Below are positions 7,855 to 16,173 of a stretch of DNA of 64,000 nucleotides, piece by piece. The position numbers and the translations under genes were made by a program. Numbering within the stretch: the stretch's first letter is position 1; every line of letters begins with the position of its first letter. Under the pieces are notes generated by a model. That model was not told the DNA's origin. It ran no database searches and worked only from the letters and a program-made list of their open reading frames with translations. This DNA comes from Ketobacter alkanivorans (GTDB taxonomy: Bacteria; Pseudomonadota; Gammaproteobacteria; Pseudomonadales; Ketobacteraceae): positions 4,779,990 to 4,843,989 of the forward strand of contig NZ_CP022684.1 in NCBI RefSeq assembly GCF_002863865.1, in the 5' to 3' direction.

Positions 7855-9767
7855 TGTCAGCGGTTCAAGCTGCTCCACGCATTGGCGCTCGACTGGTGGT
7901 GGAGTTGTTACGCCTCAAAGCAGACGAACCTCTAACGGATAAAATAAGGCTGACGCCACAACGTTCCCGCCACGCGTTGGCGGTTCTCAATGACAAGTTT
8001 GCGTTGATACATAAAACCCTCAACCTTGCGGATGTAACCTGTTCGATTGCCCATGCTATGAGCGAGCAGTGCAGCGATCTGGAAGTCGCCTTGCCGATTG
8101 CCGCACCCGATTGGGGTGCAATTCTATTGGTGGATGAGCTGTTCGATAAGTTGGCGCAGCAATTGGCCAATGATAAAGAAGCCGCCGCCTGGTTTGCGCG
8201 GTTGCGTACTTTGGTGGTGCGTTATGCCATCAAGGATTACTCCTTCTTTTTTGCACAACAGAATCTACTGCGCCGCTTTTTGAATCAGGCCTATTTAACT
8301 CTGCTCAGTAATACTGAAAAAAGTCGCCTGGTGCATCGTGAAATGCTCAACCAGTTTGGCAAGCGAATCCTGGCCGAATTTAATGGCGACGTAGGCCATG
8401 TTAATAGCCTGTGCATTGAGGCCCAGGCCTGGTTTGCAGGGCAAACTGAAAAAGTTGAACAAATTGAAGAGCGGCTGCGGGTGTTAGAGAGTACTCGCCG
8501 CAGGGAAAAGGTTGCAGAGCCGCGGGTGGTTGCAGAGCTGAATCGCATCGCAGGCGGCAAGCATCTGCCCGAAGAAGTCATTGATTTTCTACACGGTGAA
8601 TGGCGGCGCTCCATGTTAATCATGTCCATGCGAGAAGGGCAGGAAGGTGCAGACTGGAAACGTCAGTTGCGTACAGCGGAATCTCTGATTGAGTTATGCA
8701 AGGGCTGTCAGGATGACACACAACGCAGTAAATACCGCTCTTTCTACCAAGTGTTTTTGCGCAATGTACGCACCTTGCTGGTCAGCGTGCTGGATGATGC
8801 CGATGCACTGGATGCAGCGGTCGAACCCCTGGAACTGGTGTTGAGTGCGATGATCAACGGGGCCTGCCCAGCGTTGCTGGAGGTGAAACCTATTCCACTG
8901 CCACGTACGCAGGTGATTGAGGCCGAGGTAACCCGAGTCAGCCCCAAGGCACTGGAAGCAATTGAACAGCTGTCTGAAAACGATTGGCTGCGCCTCAAAA
9001 CATCCGATGGCCGCTACGAGCTGTGCAAAATTGTCTTGAAAGCCCAGCAGGATGAACCATGGGTGTTGGTGAGTCAAAGCGGCAAAACGGTGGCCAAGAA
9101 AAGCGCCATACAGCTGGCACAGGCACTGGAAGGGGGTGTGCTTCAGCTGGTTCATCGCAAGCTGTATTGGGATCGGGAGCTTGATGCAGAGTTGGAGCGC
9201 CTGCATCAAGCCTGGCAAGAGCAGCAGGCAGCCCAAAGCGCCTTGCAATCCTCCATAGAGCTTGCCTCTTCGAAGCGGGCCTCAGCAGATAGCGCCTCCA
9301 AGAGCGAAGCCGCCAACACATCCAGAATCGATGAATTGTTAAAAGACTCCAGCCTGTCGCTGGATGAACCGATACAGCCCGACAGTCAGAACGAGCGCAG
9401 AACCGATCAGTCAAGCCATAGACTTGAAGCAATCGCAGAGCCTGACGACGAATCCTTCCTGACCCCCAGAGCCATCAGTGATGAGGAAATGTCAGCGGCA
9501 TTATCTGCCGTCGACACCATACAAGTGGGCGGCTGGATCAGCCAGGAGACCAGTGAAGGCGAACAGCGCTGTAAGCTTGCCGTTAAGATACGAGCCACCG
9601 ACAAAATGGTATTTGTTAATCGCTTGGGCATAAAAATATTGGACATCACCCGCCAGGAACTGGCAAGGTTGCTGATTCATGGTGCCGTGACCATACTCGA
9701 TACTGGCGCAGGCTTCGATAGCACCCTGGAACGCGTTGTACGCAGTATTCAAAAAGACAAAAATTAA
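7854..9767 (+). CDS. DUF1631 family protein
   Basis: 637-aa cytoplasmic protein resembling the DUF1631 family, with a mostly helical N-terminal two thirds. A middle segment EQLSENDWLRLKTSDGRYELCKIVLKAQ looks like the small beta domain of this family, followed by a low-complexity Ser/Ala/Glu linker (about 455-530). The last ~100 residues (VGGWISQETSEGEQ ... MVFVNRLGIKI) are compact. It sits between a HIT gene and a PilZ gene, which suggests a link to c-di-GMP signalling by context only. Function unknown. Confidence 0.65.
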   Translation: MSAVQAAPRIGARLVVELLRLKADEPLTDKIRLTPQRSRHALAVLNDKFALIHKTLNLADVTCSIAHAMSEQCSDLEVALPIAAPDWGAILLVDELFDKLAQQLANDKEAAAWFARLRTLVVRYAIKDYSFFFAQQNLLRRFLNQAYLTLLSNTEKSRLVHREMLNQFGKRILAEFNGDVGHVNSLCIEAQAWFAGQTEKVEQIEERLRVLESTRRREKVAEPRVVAELNRIAGGKHLPEEVIDFLHGEWRRSMLIMSMREGQEGADWKRQLRTAESLIELCKGCQDDTQRSKYRSFYQVFLRNVRTLLVSVLDDADALDAAVEPLELVLSAMINGACPALLEVKPIPLPRTQVIEAEVTRVSPKALEAIEQLSENDWLRLKTSDGRYELCKIVLKAQQDEPWVLVSQSGKTVAKKSAIQLAQALEGGVLQLVHRKLYWDRELDAELERLHQAWQEQQAAQSALQSSIELASSKRASADSASKSEAANTSRIDELLKDSSLSLDEPIQPDSQNERRTDQSSHRLEAIAEPDDESFLTPRAISDEEMSAALSAVDTIQVGGWISQETSEGEQRCKLAVKIRATDKMVFVNRLGIKILDITRQELARLLIHGAVTILDTGAGFDSTLERVVRSIQKDKN

Positions 9768-9792
9768 GAACAATCGCACAGAGGCACACTTA

Positions 9793-10164
9793 ATGGATGA
9801 TCAACGCAGCCACCAGCGTCACACACGAAAGGAAGATGCCTATCTGGAGTTGACCCTGGATGGTAAGCAAGGTGACTACATTCAAAAGGTAATCGCCTGT
9901 GAGACGGTTGATCTGTCAGCTCAAGGCCTCAAGATATACATGAGTGAACCAGTAGAGCAGGGCCTGATTACCGATGTATTGGTAGAAATCAGCGGACAAG
10001 AAGGTCGCTTCTTTCTCACTGCCGAGGTGAAGTGGATATCCCCCAGTGGTGACGATGGCTGGTATTTCGCGGGTTTCCAAATCTTTGAAGCAGAAAACAC
10101 CGATTACGAGAGCTGGGCCAAGATGATTGAAAAAAGAGACAGCTCACAATTGGCGGATCAGTGA
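9793..10164 (+). CDS. PilZ domain protein
   Basis: 123-aa single-domain PilZ protein, a probable cyclic-di-GMP receptor. The N-terminal arginine motif RSHQR/RHTRKE and the second motif DLSAQG (D/N-x-S-x-x-G) are both present, followed by beta strands ending in WYFAGFQI. ATG 9793 has GAGG 8 bp upstream and is chosen over the longer open frame from 9736, which would overlap the DUF1631 gene. It is the last gene of the operon starting at the HIT gene. Confidence 0.85.
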   Translation: MDDQRSHQRHTRKEDAYLELTLDGKQGDYIQKVIACETVDLSAQGLKIYMSEPVEQGLITDVLVEISGQEGRFFLTAEVKWISPSGDDGWYFAGFQIFEAENTDYESWAKMIEKRDSSQLADQ

Positions 10165-10166
10165 AT

Positions 10167-10204
10167 GAGCTAACAGCGAGCCAAGAAAACTGCGCTGTTA
10201 GCTC
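10167..10204. terminator. Hairpin between convergent genes
   Basis: Perfect 12-bp arms GAGCTAACAGCG (10167-10178) and CGCTGTTAGCTC (10193-10204) around a 14-nt loop lie between the PilZ gene and cysK, which converge. There is no T-run on either side, so it may act as a weak bidirectional terminator or an RNA-stabilising stem. Confidence 0.5.
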
Positions 10205-10219
10205 GACTAAACTTAACGC

Positions 10220-11188
10220 TTACTGAACGTTTTCCGCTTCGCTGAATACGCCTTGGAACAATATAGAACTCAAGTAGCGCTCACCGGAATCAGGCAGTAT
10301 TACCACAGTTGTTTTACCTTTATTCTCTGGTCGCTCAGCTACGCGCAGGGCTGCACATAAAGCAGCGCCACATGAAATCCCCGCCAGAATACCTTCTTTC
10401 TCCATCAGCATCTGTGCGTGCTCGATAGCATCCTCATTGGAAACCTGCTCCACCGAATCGACGATGCTCAGATCCAGGTTTTTGGGTACAAAGCCTGCGC
10501 CGATGCCCTGAATTTTATGGGGCGCTGGCTGCACTTCGCTACCCGCCATGGTCTGGCTGATGACAGGCGAATCAATGGGTTCGACCGCAATGGCCTGGAT
10601 GGCTTTCCCCTGAGTGTTTTTGATGTATCGGCTGATGCCCGTTATGGTGCCCCCTGTACCCACACCAGCCACAACAATGTCTACCTGGCCATCGGTGTCA
10701 TTCCAGATCTCAGGGCCTGTAGTCTGTTCATGAATGGCGGGGTTGGCCGGGTTCTCGAACTGCTGCAACATAATCGCTTTGCCACCGCTCTGTTCGACTA
10801 TTTCTGCGGCTTTATCGATCGCGCCTTTCATTCCCTTGGGGCCTTCTGTCAGCACCAGGTTTGCCCCTAAAGCCTTTAGCACTTTGCGTCGTTCCAGGCT
10901 CATGGTGGCAGGCATGGTCAGGGTCAGCTTATAGCCTCTGGCCGCGCAGACAAATGCCAGCGCAATGCCGGTGTTGCCGCTGGTGGGCTCAACCAGTTCT
11001 ATACCGGCTTTCAATAAACCGTCTTTCTCGGCTTGCCACACCATATTCGCGCCGATCCGGCACTTAACCGAGAATGCCGGGTTACGGCTCTCCACTTTGG
11101 CCAAAACATTATGTTGGGTTAGATGTTTCAGCCGAACCAACGGAGTATTGCCGATGGTTAGAGAGTTGTCTTCGTATATCTTGGCCAT
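10220..11188 (-). CDS. cysK: Cysteine synthase A
   Basis: PLP-dependent O-acetylserine sulfhydrylase, 322 aa, making cysteine from O-acetylserine and sulfide. It follows the E. coli CysK pattern closely: IGNTPLVRL, the Schiff-base lysine Lys42 in AFSVKCRIG, EPTSGNTGIALA and GTGGTITG for PLP-phosphate binding, and LPDSGERYLS near the end. The start is ATG at 11188 (MAKIYEDNSLTIG); the frame extends upstream to 11221 without support. It is monocistronic. Confidence 0.95.
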   Translation of the reverse strand: MAKIYEDNSLTIGNTPLVRLKHLTQHNVLAKVESRNPAFSVKCRIGANMVWQAEKDGLLKAGIELVEPTSGNTGIALAFVCAARGYKLTLTMPATMSLERRKVLKALGANLVLTEGPKGMKGAIDKAAEIVEQSGGKAIMLQQFENPANPAIHEQTTGPEIWNDTDGQVDIVVAGVGTGGTITGISRYIKNTQGKAIQAIAVEPIDSPVISQTMAGSEVQPAPHKIQGIGAGFVPKNLDLSIVDSVEQVSNEDAIEHAQMLMEKEGILAGISCGAALCAALRVAERPENKGKTTVVILPDSGERYLSSILFQGVFSEAENVQ

Positions 11189-11427
11189 GATGGAATCCTG
11201 ATTGTGTAACGTGGGTGGCAATCGATTCTACACGCCTTAAAGGCATTTTCAATCACACTGCCTCTGTGCACTCTGTCACACCAAATTGGTGGATTATCAG
11301 AAATGGAAACCAGTGCCTGATTCACTGTGCACTTGATCAACATTTGTCACGTCGCGGTAACCCAATCACTGCTAGCCTAGTGTTTAACGTTCTTGTACAC
11401 CGCTTTCCAGATAACAGGACAAGAGTT

Positions 11428-12372
11428 ATGAAATATTGGATGTTGACCCTCACCTGTATTGGCCTGCTACCTGCCAGCCTCTCATTTGCCGCCTCTGACG
11501 CAGCCACAGCGGCAGATAACGTGTTTCGTGAGGGGGTGGCATATTGTAATCAGGCATCAAAACTCAGCCGTACCGATACCGAGCAGGCCCGCACGCAATA
11601 TTCGAAGTATCTTTCCCATCTGGAGCGTGCCAAAACCATCGATACCAGGTTGTTGGACAACAACAGCTTTGCTCAGCGTGAACACAAACGTTGCACCTTA
11701 ATCGATGACAACATCGCCCGTGCCGAAGCGATGCCCATCGTAGAGCAAAGCCTGGCCCAGTGTGAGCAGGCCCGTGCAGCCCTGGATGCTTCCAATCTGG
11801 AGCAAGCCAGCGAATCGTTTAACCAGTTTCAATCATTGCGTGATCAGGCCCTGGCCGTAACCCCTACGGTACTGCGTGTGGGATCTTTGGCGGTTCGCAT
11901 GCGGGTATGTGATCGGTTGGTAGAAAAGATCTCTTTGGCACAGTCAGATCAACAGCTGGCGTTGCAGAAAGCAAGCCGCGCTTTGACCGTTTACAATAAA
12001 GCCCTGGCAAGCTGCGACGTGGGTCGAGGCATGAGCGCCACCAGCAGCTTGAGCACGGAGGCCGTCAAGGCACTGGAGGACGTGTTATCACAAGTGAACA
12101 AGCAGCTATCCAACGGCGACGCTTTGGGTAATGGTTTAGACCGTTCCGTTGGCGACGGGCAGCAGCTGGCGGCAATCCGCAATCGTGTTACCGCCTGCAG
12201 CAGCGATATTGTGGCCTCCGTAGCGTCAATGAATACAAAGCTGGAGCAACAGGCTTTGATGGCCAAAAAGGCAGAAGATGCGGCCATTCAGCCACCTCAG
12301 TTGGCCGTTCAGGCCGAGCTGTCCATCCTGCAGGGGCAGGAGATCGTACAAATCGGAGATGGTAGCCTGTAA
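11428..12372 (+). CDS. Periplasmic protein of unknown function
   Basis: 314 aa with a clear signal peptide (MLTLTCIGLLPASLSFA, cleavage near ASD). The mature part is almost wholly helical, with regularly spaced cysteines (YCNQASK, RCTLID, QCEQAR, VCDRLV, SCDVG, ACSSD) and TPR-like spacing such as EQARTQYSKYLSHLERAK. No family is recognised. The open frame starts at 11215, but ATG 11428 is the only start followed by a signal peptide. It stands alone; a hairpin lies 80 bp downstream. Confidence 0.6.
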   Translation: MKYWMLTLTCIGLLPASLSFAASDAATAADNVFREGVAYCNQASKLSRTDTEQARTQYSKYLSHLERAKTIDTRLLDNNSFAQREHKRCTLIDDNIARAEAMPIVEQSLAQCEQARAALDASNLEQASESFNQFQSLRDQALAVTPTVLRVGSLAVRMRVCDRLVEKISLAQSDQQLALQKASRALTVYNKALASCDVGRGMSATSSLSTEAVKALEDVLSQVNKQLSNGDALGNGLDRSVGDGQQLAAIRNRVTACSSDIVASVASMNTKLEQQALMAKKAEDAAIQPPQLAVQAELSILQGQEIVQIGDGSL

Positions 12373-12451
12373 AGCTGATCGTTTCTGCCATTTATGTGGC
12401 ACCTCCCGCCATGTTCAAGCCCGAATGCGGTGTTTAAAGTAGATGTTTTGG

Positions 12452-12493
12452 CCAAACTTGCTCCCTGATATGGGAGCAAGTTTGGTTTATAAT
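12452..12493. promoter_or_regulatory. 14-bp perfect hairpin abutting a -10 element before the MoxR gene
   Basis: Arms 12452-12465 (CCAAACTTGCTCCC) and 12472-12485 are perfectly complementary around a 6-nt loop. A TATAAT hexamer starts 3 bp later (12488-12493), 34 bp before the MoxR start. It could be the terminator of the upstream gene, an operator covering the promoter, or both. No good -35 is visible. Confidence 0.5.
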
Positions 12494-12526
12494 GTCGGAA
12501 ATTCAACGCAGTTCAAGGCAGCTACT

Positions 12527-13369
12527 ATGCAATTCGAAGGAACAGAAAAATACGTTACCACCGGCGAACTCAGGTTGGCGGTGAACGCGGCCATCAACCT
12601 GCAGCGTCCGTTGCTGATCAAGGGTGAGCCAGGTACCGGTAAAACCATGTTGGCAGAAGAGGTTTCTGAAGGCCTTGGGCTTCGGCTGATTCAGTGGCAC
12701 ATCAAATCCACCACCAAAGCGCATCAAGGGCTGTATGAGTATGATGCGGTCTCTCGTTTGCGCGATTCGCAGTTGGGGGATGATCGTGTTCACGACATCA
12801 AAAACTACATCAAGAAAGGCAAGCTGTGGGAAGCCTTTGAATCCGAAGATCAAGTTGTACTGTTGATCGACGAAATCGATAAGGCCGATATCGAGTTCCC
12901 CAACGATTTGTTGCAGGAGCTGGATAAGATGGAATTCTATGTGTATGAAACACAGGAAACCATCAAAGCGGTTAAGCGTCCCATCGTCATCATCACCAGT
13001 AATAACGAAAAAGAATTGCCTGATGCATTTCTGCGTCGTTGTTTCTTCCACTACATCGATTTCCCCGATAAAGCCACCATGCAGCGTATCGTGGAGGTGC
13101 ACTTTCCCGGCATCAAACAATCCTTGGTTAAAGAGGCCATGGAAGTGTTCTTTGATGTGCGCAAGGTTCCCGGTTTGAAGAAAAAACCTTCGACTTCAGA
13201 ACTAATCGATTGGTTGAAGTTGCTGCTGGCCGATGAGATCCCCGAAGATGTGCTGCGCAATCGTGATAGCAAGAGCGCCATTCCGCCATTGTATGGCGCT
13301 TTGGTGAAGAACGAACAGGATGTGCATCTGCTGGAGCGTTTGGCGTTCATGAACCGACGTGAGAGCTGA
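12527..13369 (+). CDS. MoxR family AAA+ ATPase
   Basis: 280-aa AAA+ ATPase: Walker A GEPGTGKT (33-40), Walker B LLIDEID, sensor 1 ITSNNEKELPDAFLRR with an arginine finger. MoxR-type ATPases work with vWA proteins as chaperones for cofactor insertion or complex assembly. The immediate downstream gene (2-bp gap) is such a vWA protein. The frame opens at 12443, upstream of the hairpin, but the ATG at 12527 begins the conserved MQFEGTEKYV and is chosen. Confidence 0.92.
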   Translation: MQFEGTEKYVTTGELRLAVNAAINLQRPLLIKGEPGTGKTMLAEEVSEGLGLRLIQWHIKSTTKAHQGLYEYDAVSRLRDSQLGDDRVHDIKNYIKKGKLWEAFESEDQVVLLIDEIDKADIEFPNDLLQELDKMEFYVYETQETIKAVKRPIVIITSNNEKELPDAFLRRCFFHYIDFPDKATMQRIVEVHFPGIKQSLVKEAMEVFFDVRKVPGLKKKPSTSELIDWLKLLLADEIPEDVLRNRDSKSAIPPLYGALVKNEQDVHLLERLAFMNRRES

Positions 13370-13371
13370 TT

Positions 13372-14547
13372 ATGCTGATCGATTTTTTCTTTGAGCTGCA
13401 CCACGGCAAGGTGCCGGTCAGCATTCGAGAGTTTCTCGATTTGCTGGCAGCTCTGAAGCAAAGAACCGTCTACGCGGATATGGATCAGTTTTACTACTTG
13501 TCCCGTACTGTGCTGGTGAAAGACGAAAAACACTTCGACAAGTTCGATCGCGCCTTCAAAAAGTACTTTGATGGGCTGGAAGTTATGGATGATTTGTTTG
13601 AATCCATGATCCCCGATGAGTGGCTGCGTAAGGAAATCGAAAAAACCCTGAGCAAAGAAGAATTCGAAAGGCTTCAGCAAATGGGTGATCTTGAAAAGCT
13701 CATGGAAGAATTCAAAAAGCGCCTTGAAGAGCAGAAAAAGCGTCATCAGGGTGGGAACAAAATGATCGGAACAGGTGGCACCTCGCCCTTCGGAGCGTAC
13801 GGTCAGAATCCTGCCGGTTTCCGGATGGCGGGGCAGGGTCGCAATGGTAAAGCGGTCAAAGTATGGGAGAAACGCCAGTATCGCAATCTGGATGATTCCG
13901 TCGAGCTGGGTGTGCGCAATATCAAGATGGCGTTACGTCGTTTGCGCAAGTTCACCCGTGAGGGTATGCCGGATCAGCTGGATATCGATGACACCATCAC
14001 CTCCACCGCTCGTAATGCCGGGTTCCTTGACATCAAAATGGTGCCCGAACGTCGTAACGGCGTGAAGGTGTTGTTGTTCTTTGATGTGGGCGGCTCAATG
14101 GACCCTTACGTGCGCACCTGCGAAGAGCTGTTCTCAGCCTGCCGCGGTGAGTTCAAGCACATGGAGTACTATTATTTTCATAACTTCCTTTATGAGGGAG
14201 TATGGAAAGATAACAACCGACGCTGGACTGAGCGCACAGATACCTGGGATATCCTGCATAAGTACAGCAGTGATTACCGCGTGATTTTTGTTGGGGATGC
14301 TACCATGTCGCCCTATGAGATCAGCTCTGTAGGGGGCAGTGTTGAGCACTGGAACGAAGAGTCAGGTGAAACCTGGATGCGGCGTCTTACGGATCATTTT
14401 GAAAAAGTGATCTGGTTGAACCCAGAGCCGGAGAATACCTGGGAGTTTACGACTTCTGTCACCTGGGCCCGTAAGCTGGTGGAAGAGAAAATGTTCCCGT
14501 TGACCTTAAAAGGGTTGGAAGAGAGCATGCGTTATCTAGCCAAGTAA
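13372..14547 (+). CDS. CoxE-like vWA protein, MoxR partner
   Basis: 391-aa cytoplasmic protein with a basic/acidic helical N-terminal half (EFKKRLEEQKKRHQGG), a Gly-rich linker, then a vWA-like domain. The MIDAS is DVGGS (Asp238, Ser242), i.e. DxGxS in place of DxSxS, as in this CoxE-like group. A later conserved block is VIFVGDATMSPYEI. It is coupled to the MoxR gene and the pair probably remodels an as yet unidentified client. Confidence 0.85.
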   Translation: MLIDFFFELHHGKVPVSIREFLDLLAALKQRTVYADMDQFYYLSRTVLVKDEKHFDKFDRAFKKYFDGLEVMDDLFESMIPDEWLRKEIEKTLSKEEFERLQQMGDLEKLMEEFKKRLEEQKKRHQGGNKMIGTGGTSPFGAYGQNPAGFRMAGQGRNGKAVKVWEKRQYRNLDDSVELGVRNIKMALRRLRKFTREGMPDQLDIDDTITSTARNAGFLDIKMVPERRNGVKVLLFFDVGGSMDPYVRTCEELFSACRGEFKHMEYYYFHNFLYEGVWKDNNRRWTERTDTWDILHKYSSDYRVIFVGDATMSPYEISSVGGSVEHWNEESGETWMRRLTDHFEKVIWLNPEPENTWEFTTSVTWARKLVEEKMFPLTLKGLEESMRYLAK

Positions 14548-14573
14548 CGCACGCTCGATTTGCTTAGCTAGTG

Positions 14574-15050
14574 TTACCCAATCAATTCTACTTTTGGCAG
14601 CTTGGCTGGTTTGGCAATGACCTTTTCGCTTGGCGCCACTACCGTGGATACACCTAGGAATACCGTTTCATCGTTCTGGTTCTTGATTACGTTGTCGATC
14701 AATACGATGTTGCCGCGGCGTTTCTTTTCTGTCAGCGTGAGGTGAGCGGTCAGTGTGTCACCCGCTCGGACAGGTTTTTTGAACCGCATTTCCTGCCCTG
14801 CGTAGATGCTGCCGGGGCCGGGAAACTGCGTTGCCACCGCCGCGCTGATGATCACTGCACACATGGCGCCGTGGGCAATGCAGCCACCAAACGGCGTGCT
14901 CTTGGCATACTCTTCGTCCAGGTGGAGAGGGTTGGTATCCCCCGACATGATCGCAAACAATTTGATGTCATCTTCCGAGACGGTTTTGGTGTAAGTGGCG
15001 GTCATGCCCACTTCCAATTCATCAAACGGTATGTTTTCCAGATTAGACAT
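14574..15050 (-). CDS. MaoC-type (R)-specific enoyl-CoA hydratase
   Basis: 158-aa hot-dog fold protein. It shows the hydratase signature SGDTNPLHLDEEYA with the Asp/His pair, followed by STPFGGCIAHGAM, as in PhaJ-like (R)-hydratases that convert enoyl-CoA to (R)-3-hydroxyacyl-CoA. ATG is preceded by GGGGAGATCATT. It lies next to a lipase-like hydrolase on the same strand but 109 bp away, with room for its own promoter. Confidence 0.85.
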   Translation of the reverse strand: MSNLENIPFDELEVGMTATYTKTVSEDDIKLFAIMSGDTNPLHLDEEYAKSTPFGGCIAHGAMCAVIISAAVATQFPGPGSIYAGQEMRFKKPVRAGDTLTAHLTLTEKKRRGNIVLIDNVIKNQNDETVFLGVSTVVAPSEKVIAKPAKLPKVELIG

Positions 15051-15159
15051 AATGATCTCCCCATTGGATTTGCAGTGATCTTATCGATCTGCATGGAGGG
15101 AAGACAGCGATTAAATGTAACGGATTTTTAGAAAGCGATCAGCCGGTAATCAAAACCCA

Positions 15160-16137
15160 CTAGGCGCTGGCTGTAGCGGCCCTGCGGGTTTTAATCTTTT
15201 GGGGCAGGCGAGCCTCGATCCAGGCCAGCATATCGTCGATTACTTCATGGCGATTCAGTTCATTGAATATTTCATGACGACCATCTTCATAGAGTTTTAC
15301 GCATACATCCGATTGGCCTGCTGAGCGTAGATGGTTGGCCAGTTTGTCAATGCCATGCTTGGTTGCATGGTAGGAGAGTGGATCCCGCTCACCGGATGTG
15401 AGATAGAACGGTAAATCATCGGGGATGCTTCTTAAGTTTTTAGTTTTGCTTAATGTGTCTAATCCAACCAGCATGTCCTGCCATAGCTGATTGGTGCACA
15501 GGAAGCCGCACAGTGGGTCTGCGACGTATTTGTCGACTTCCTCGTGATCGCGGGTCAACCAGTCGGCATCGGTGCGGGAATCACCAAACTGCTTATTAAA
15601 GTTGGTGAATGTCTGGTGATCGATCAACGGGCTACGGCCTTTCGGGCCACCACGAAGCTTTTCCAGTTTGACCAACATTTTTGGTGCGCGTAACGCGCTG
15701 GGGGTTGAATAGCCTGAGCCGGATAACACTACTGCATCCACGGTTTTGCCATGCTTGATGCAATAGTACTGCACTATAAATGAACCCATGCTGTGGCCGA
15801 ACAAAATCAGCGGTAGATTGGCTTCGGTGCTGCGGATGTGTTCGTTCACTTTCAGCACATCGGATATCACCAAATGCCAGCCGTTGGTATCGCCATAGTG
15901 ACCCACCAAACCACCTTGTGGGATGGAGTGGCCGTGGCCGCGATGGTCGTGTGCGTAAACGATAAAGCCGGCGGCGGTCAGTCGTTCGGCGATGGGCTCG
16001 TAACGACGACAATGTTCGGCCATGCCGTGATTGATGTGAATGATGCCTTTAGGCGAGGCCTGTCCGGGGTCGCTCCACTTTCTGACAAAGATTTTGTGTC
16101 CATCCATGCTGGTAAGAAAGTGTTTTTCGGCGAGCAT
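15160..16137 (-). CDS. Monoacylglycerol lipase-like alpha/beta hydrolase
   Basis: 325 aa, Hydrolase_4/serine aminopeptidase-like fold. It has HDHRGHGHS (oxyanion region), nucleophile GHSMGS, acid in SGERDPLS and His in GRHEIFNE, a complete triad. Such enzymes release fatty acid from monoacylglycerols or lysophospholipids. It lies 36 bp after the GlpD-like gene on the same strand, so the pair would handle acylglycerol and then glycerol (phosphate). Confidence 0.85.
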   Translation of the reverse strand: MLAEKHFLTSMDGHKIFVRKWSDPGQASPKGIIHINHGMAEHCRRYEPIAERLTAAGFIVYAHDHRGHGHSIPQGGLVGHYGDTNGWHLVISDVLKVNEHIRSTEANLPLILFGHSMGSFIVQYYCIKHGKTVDAVVLSGSGYSTPSALRAPKMLVKLEKLRGGPKGRSPLIDHQTFTNFNKQFGDSRTDADWLTRDHEEVDKYVADPLCGFLCTNQLWQDMLVGLDTLSKTKNLRSIPDDLPFYLTSGERDPLSYHATKHGIDKLANHLRSAGQSDVCVKLYEDGRHEIFNELNRHEVIDDMLAWIEARLPQKIKTRRAATASA

Positions 16138-16173
16138 CGCGATTTCCCTAAATTTTTGGCGGGCCGTTGGCGG

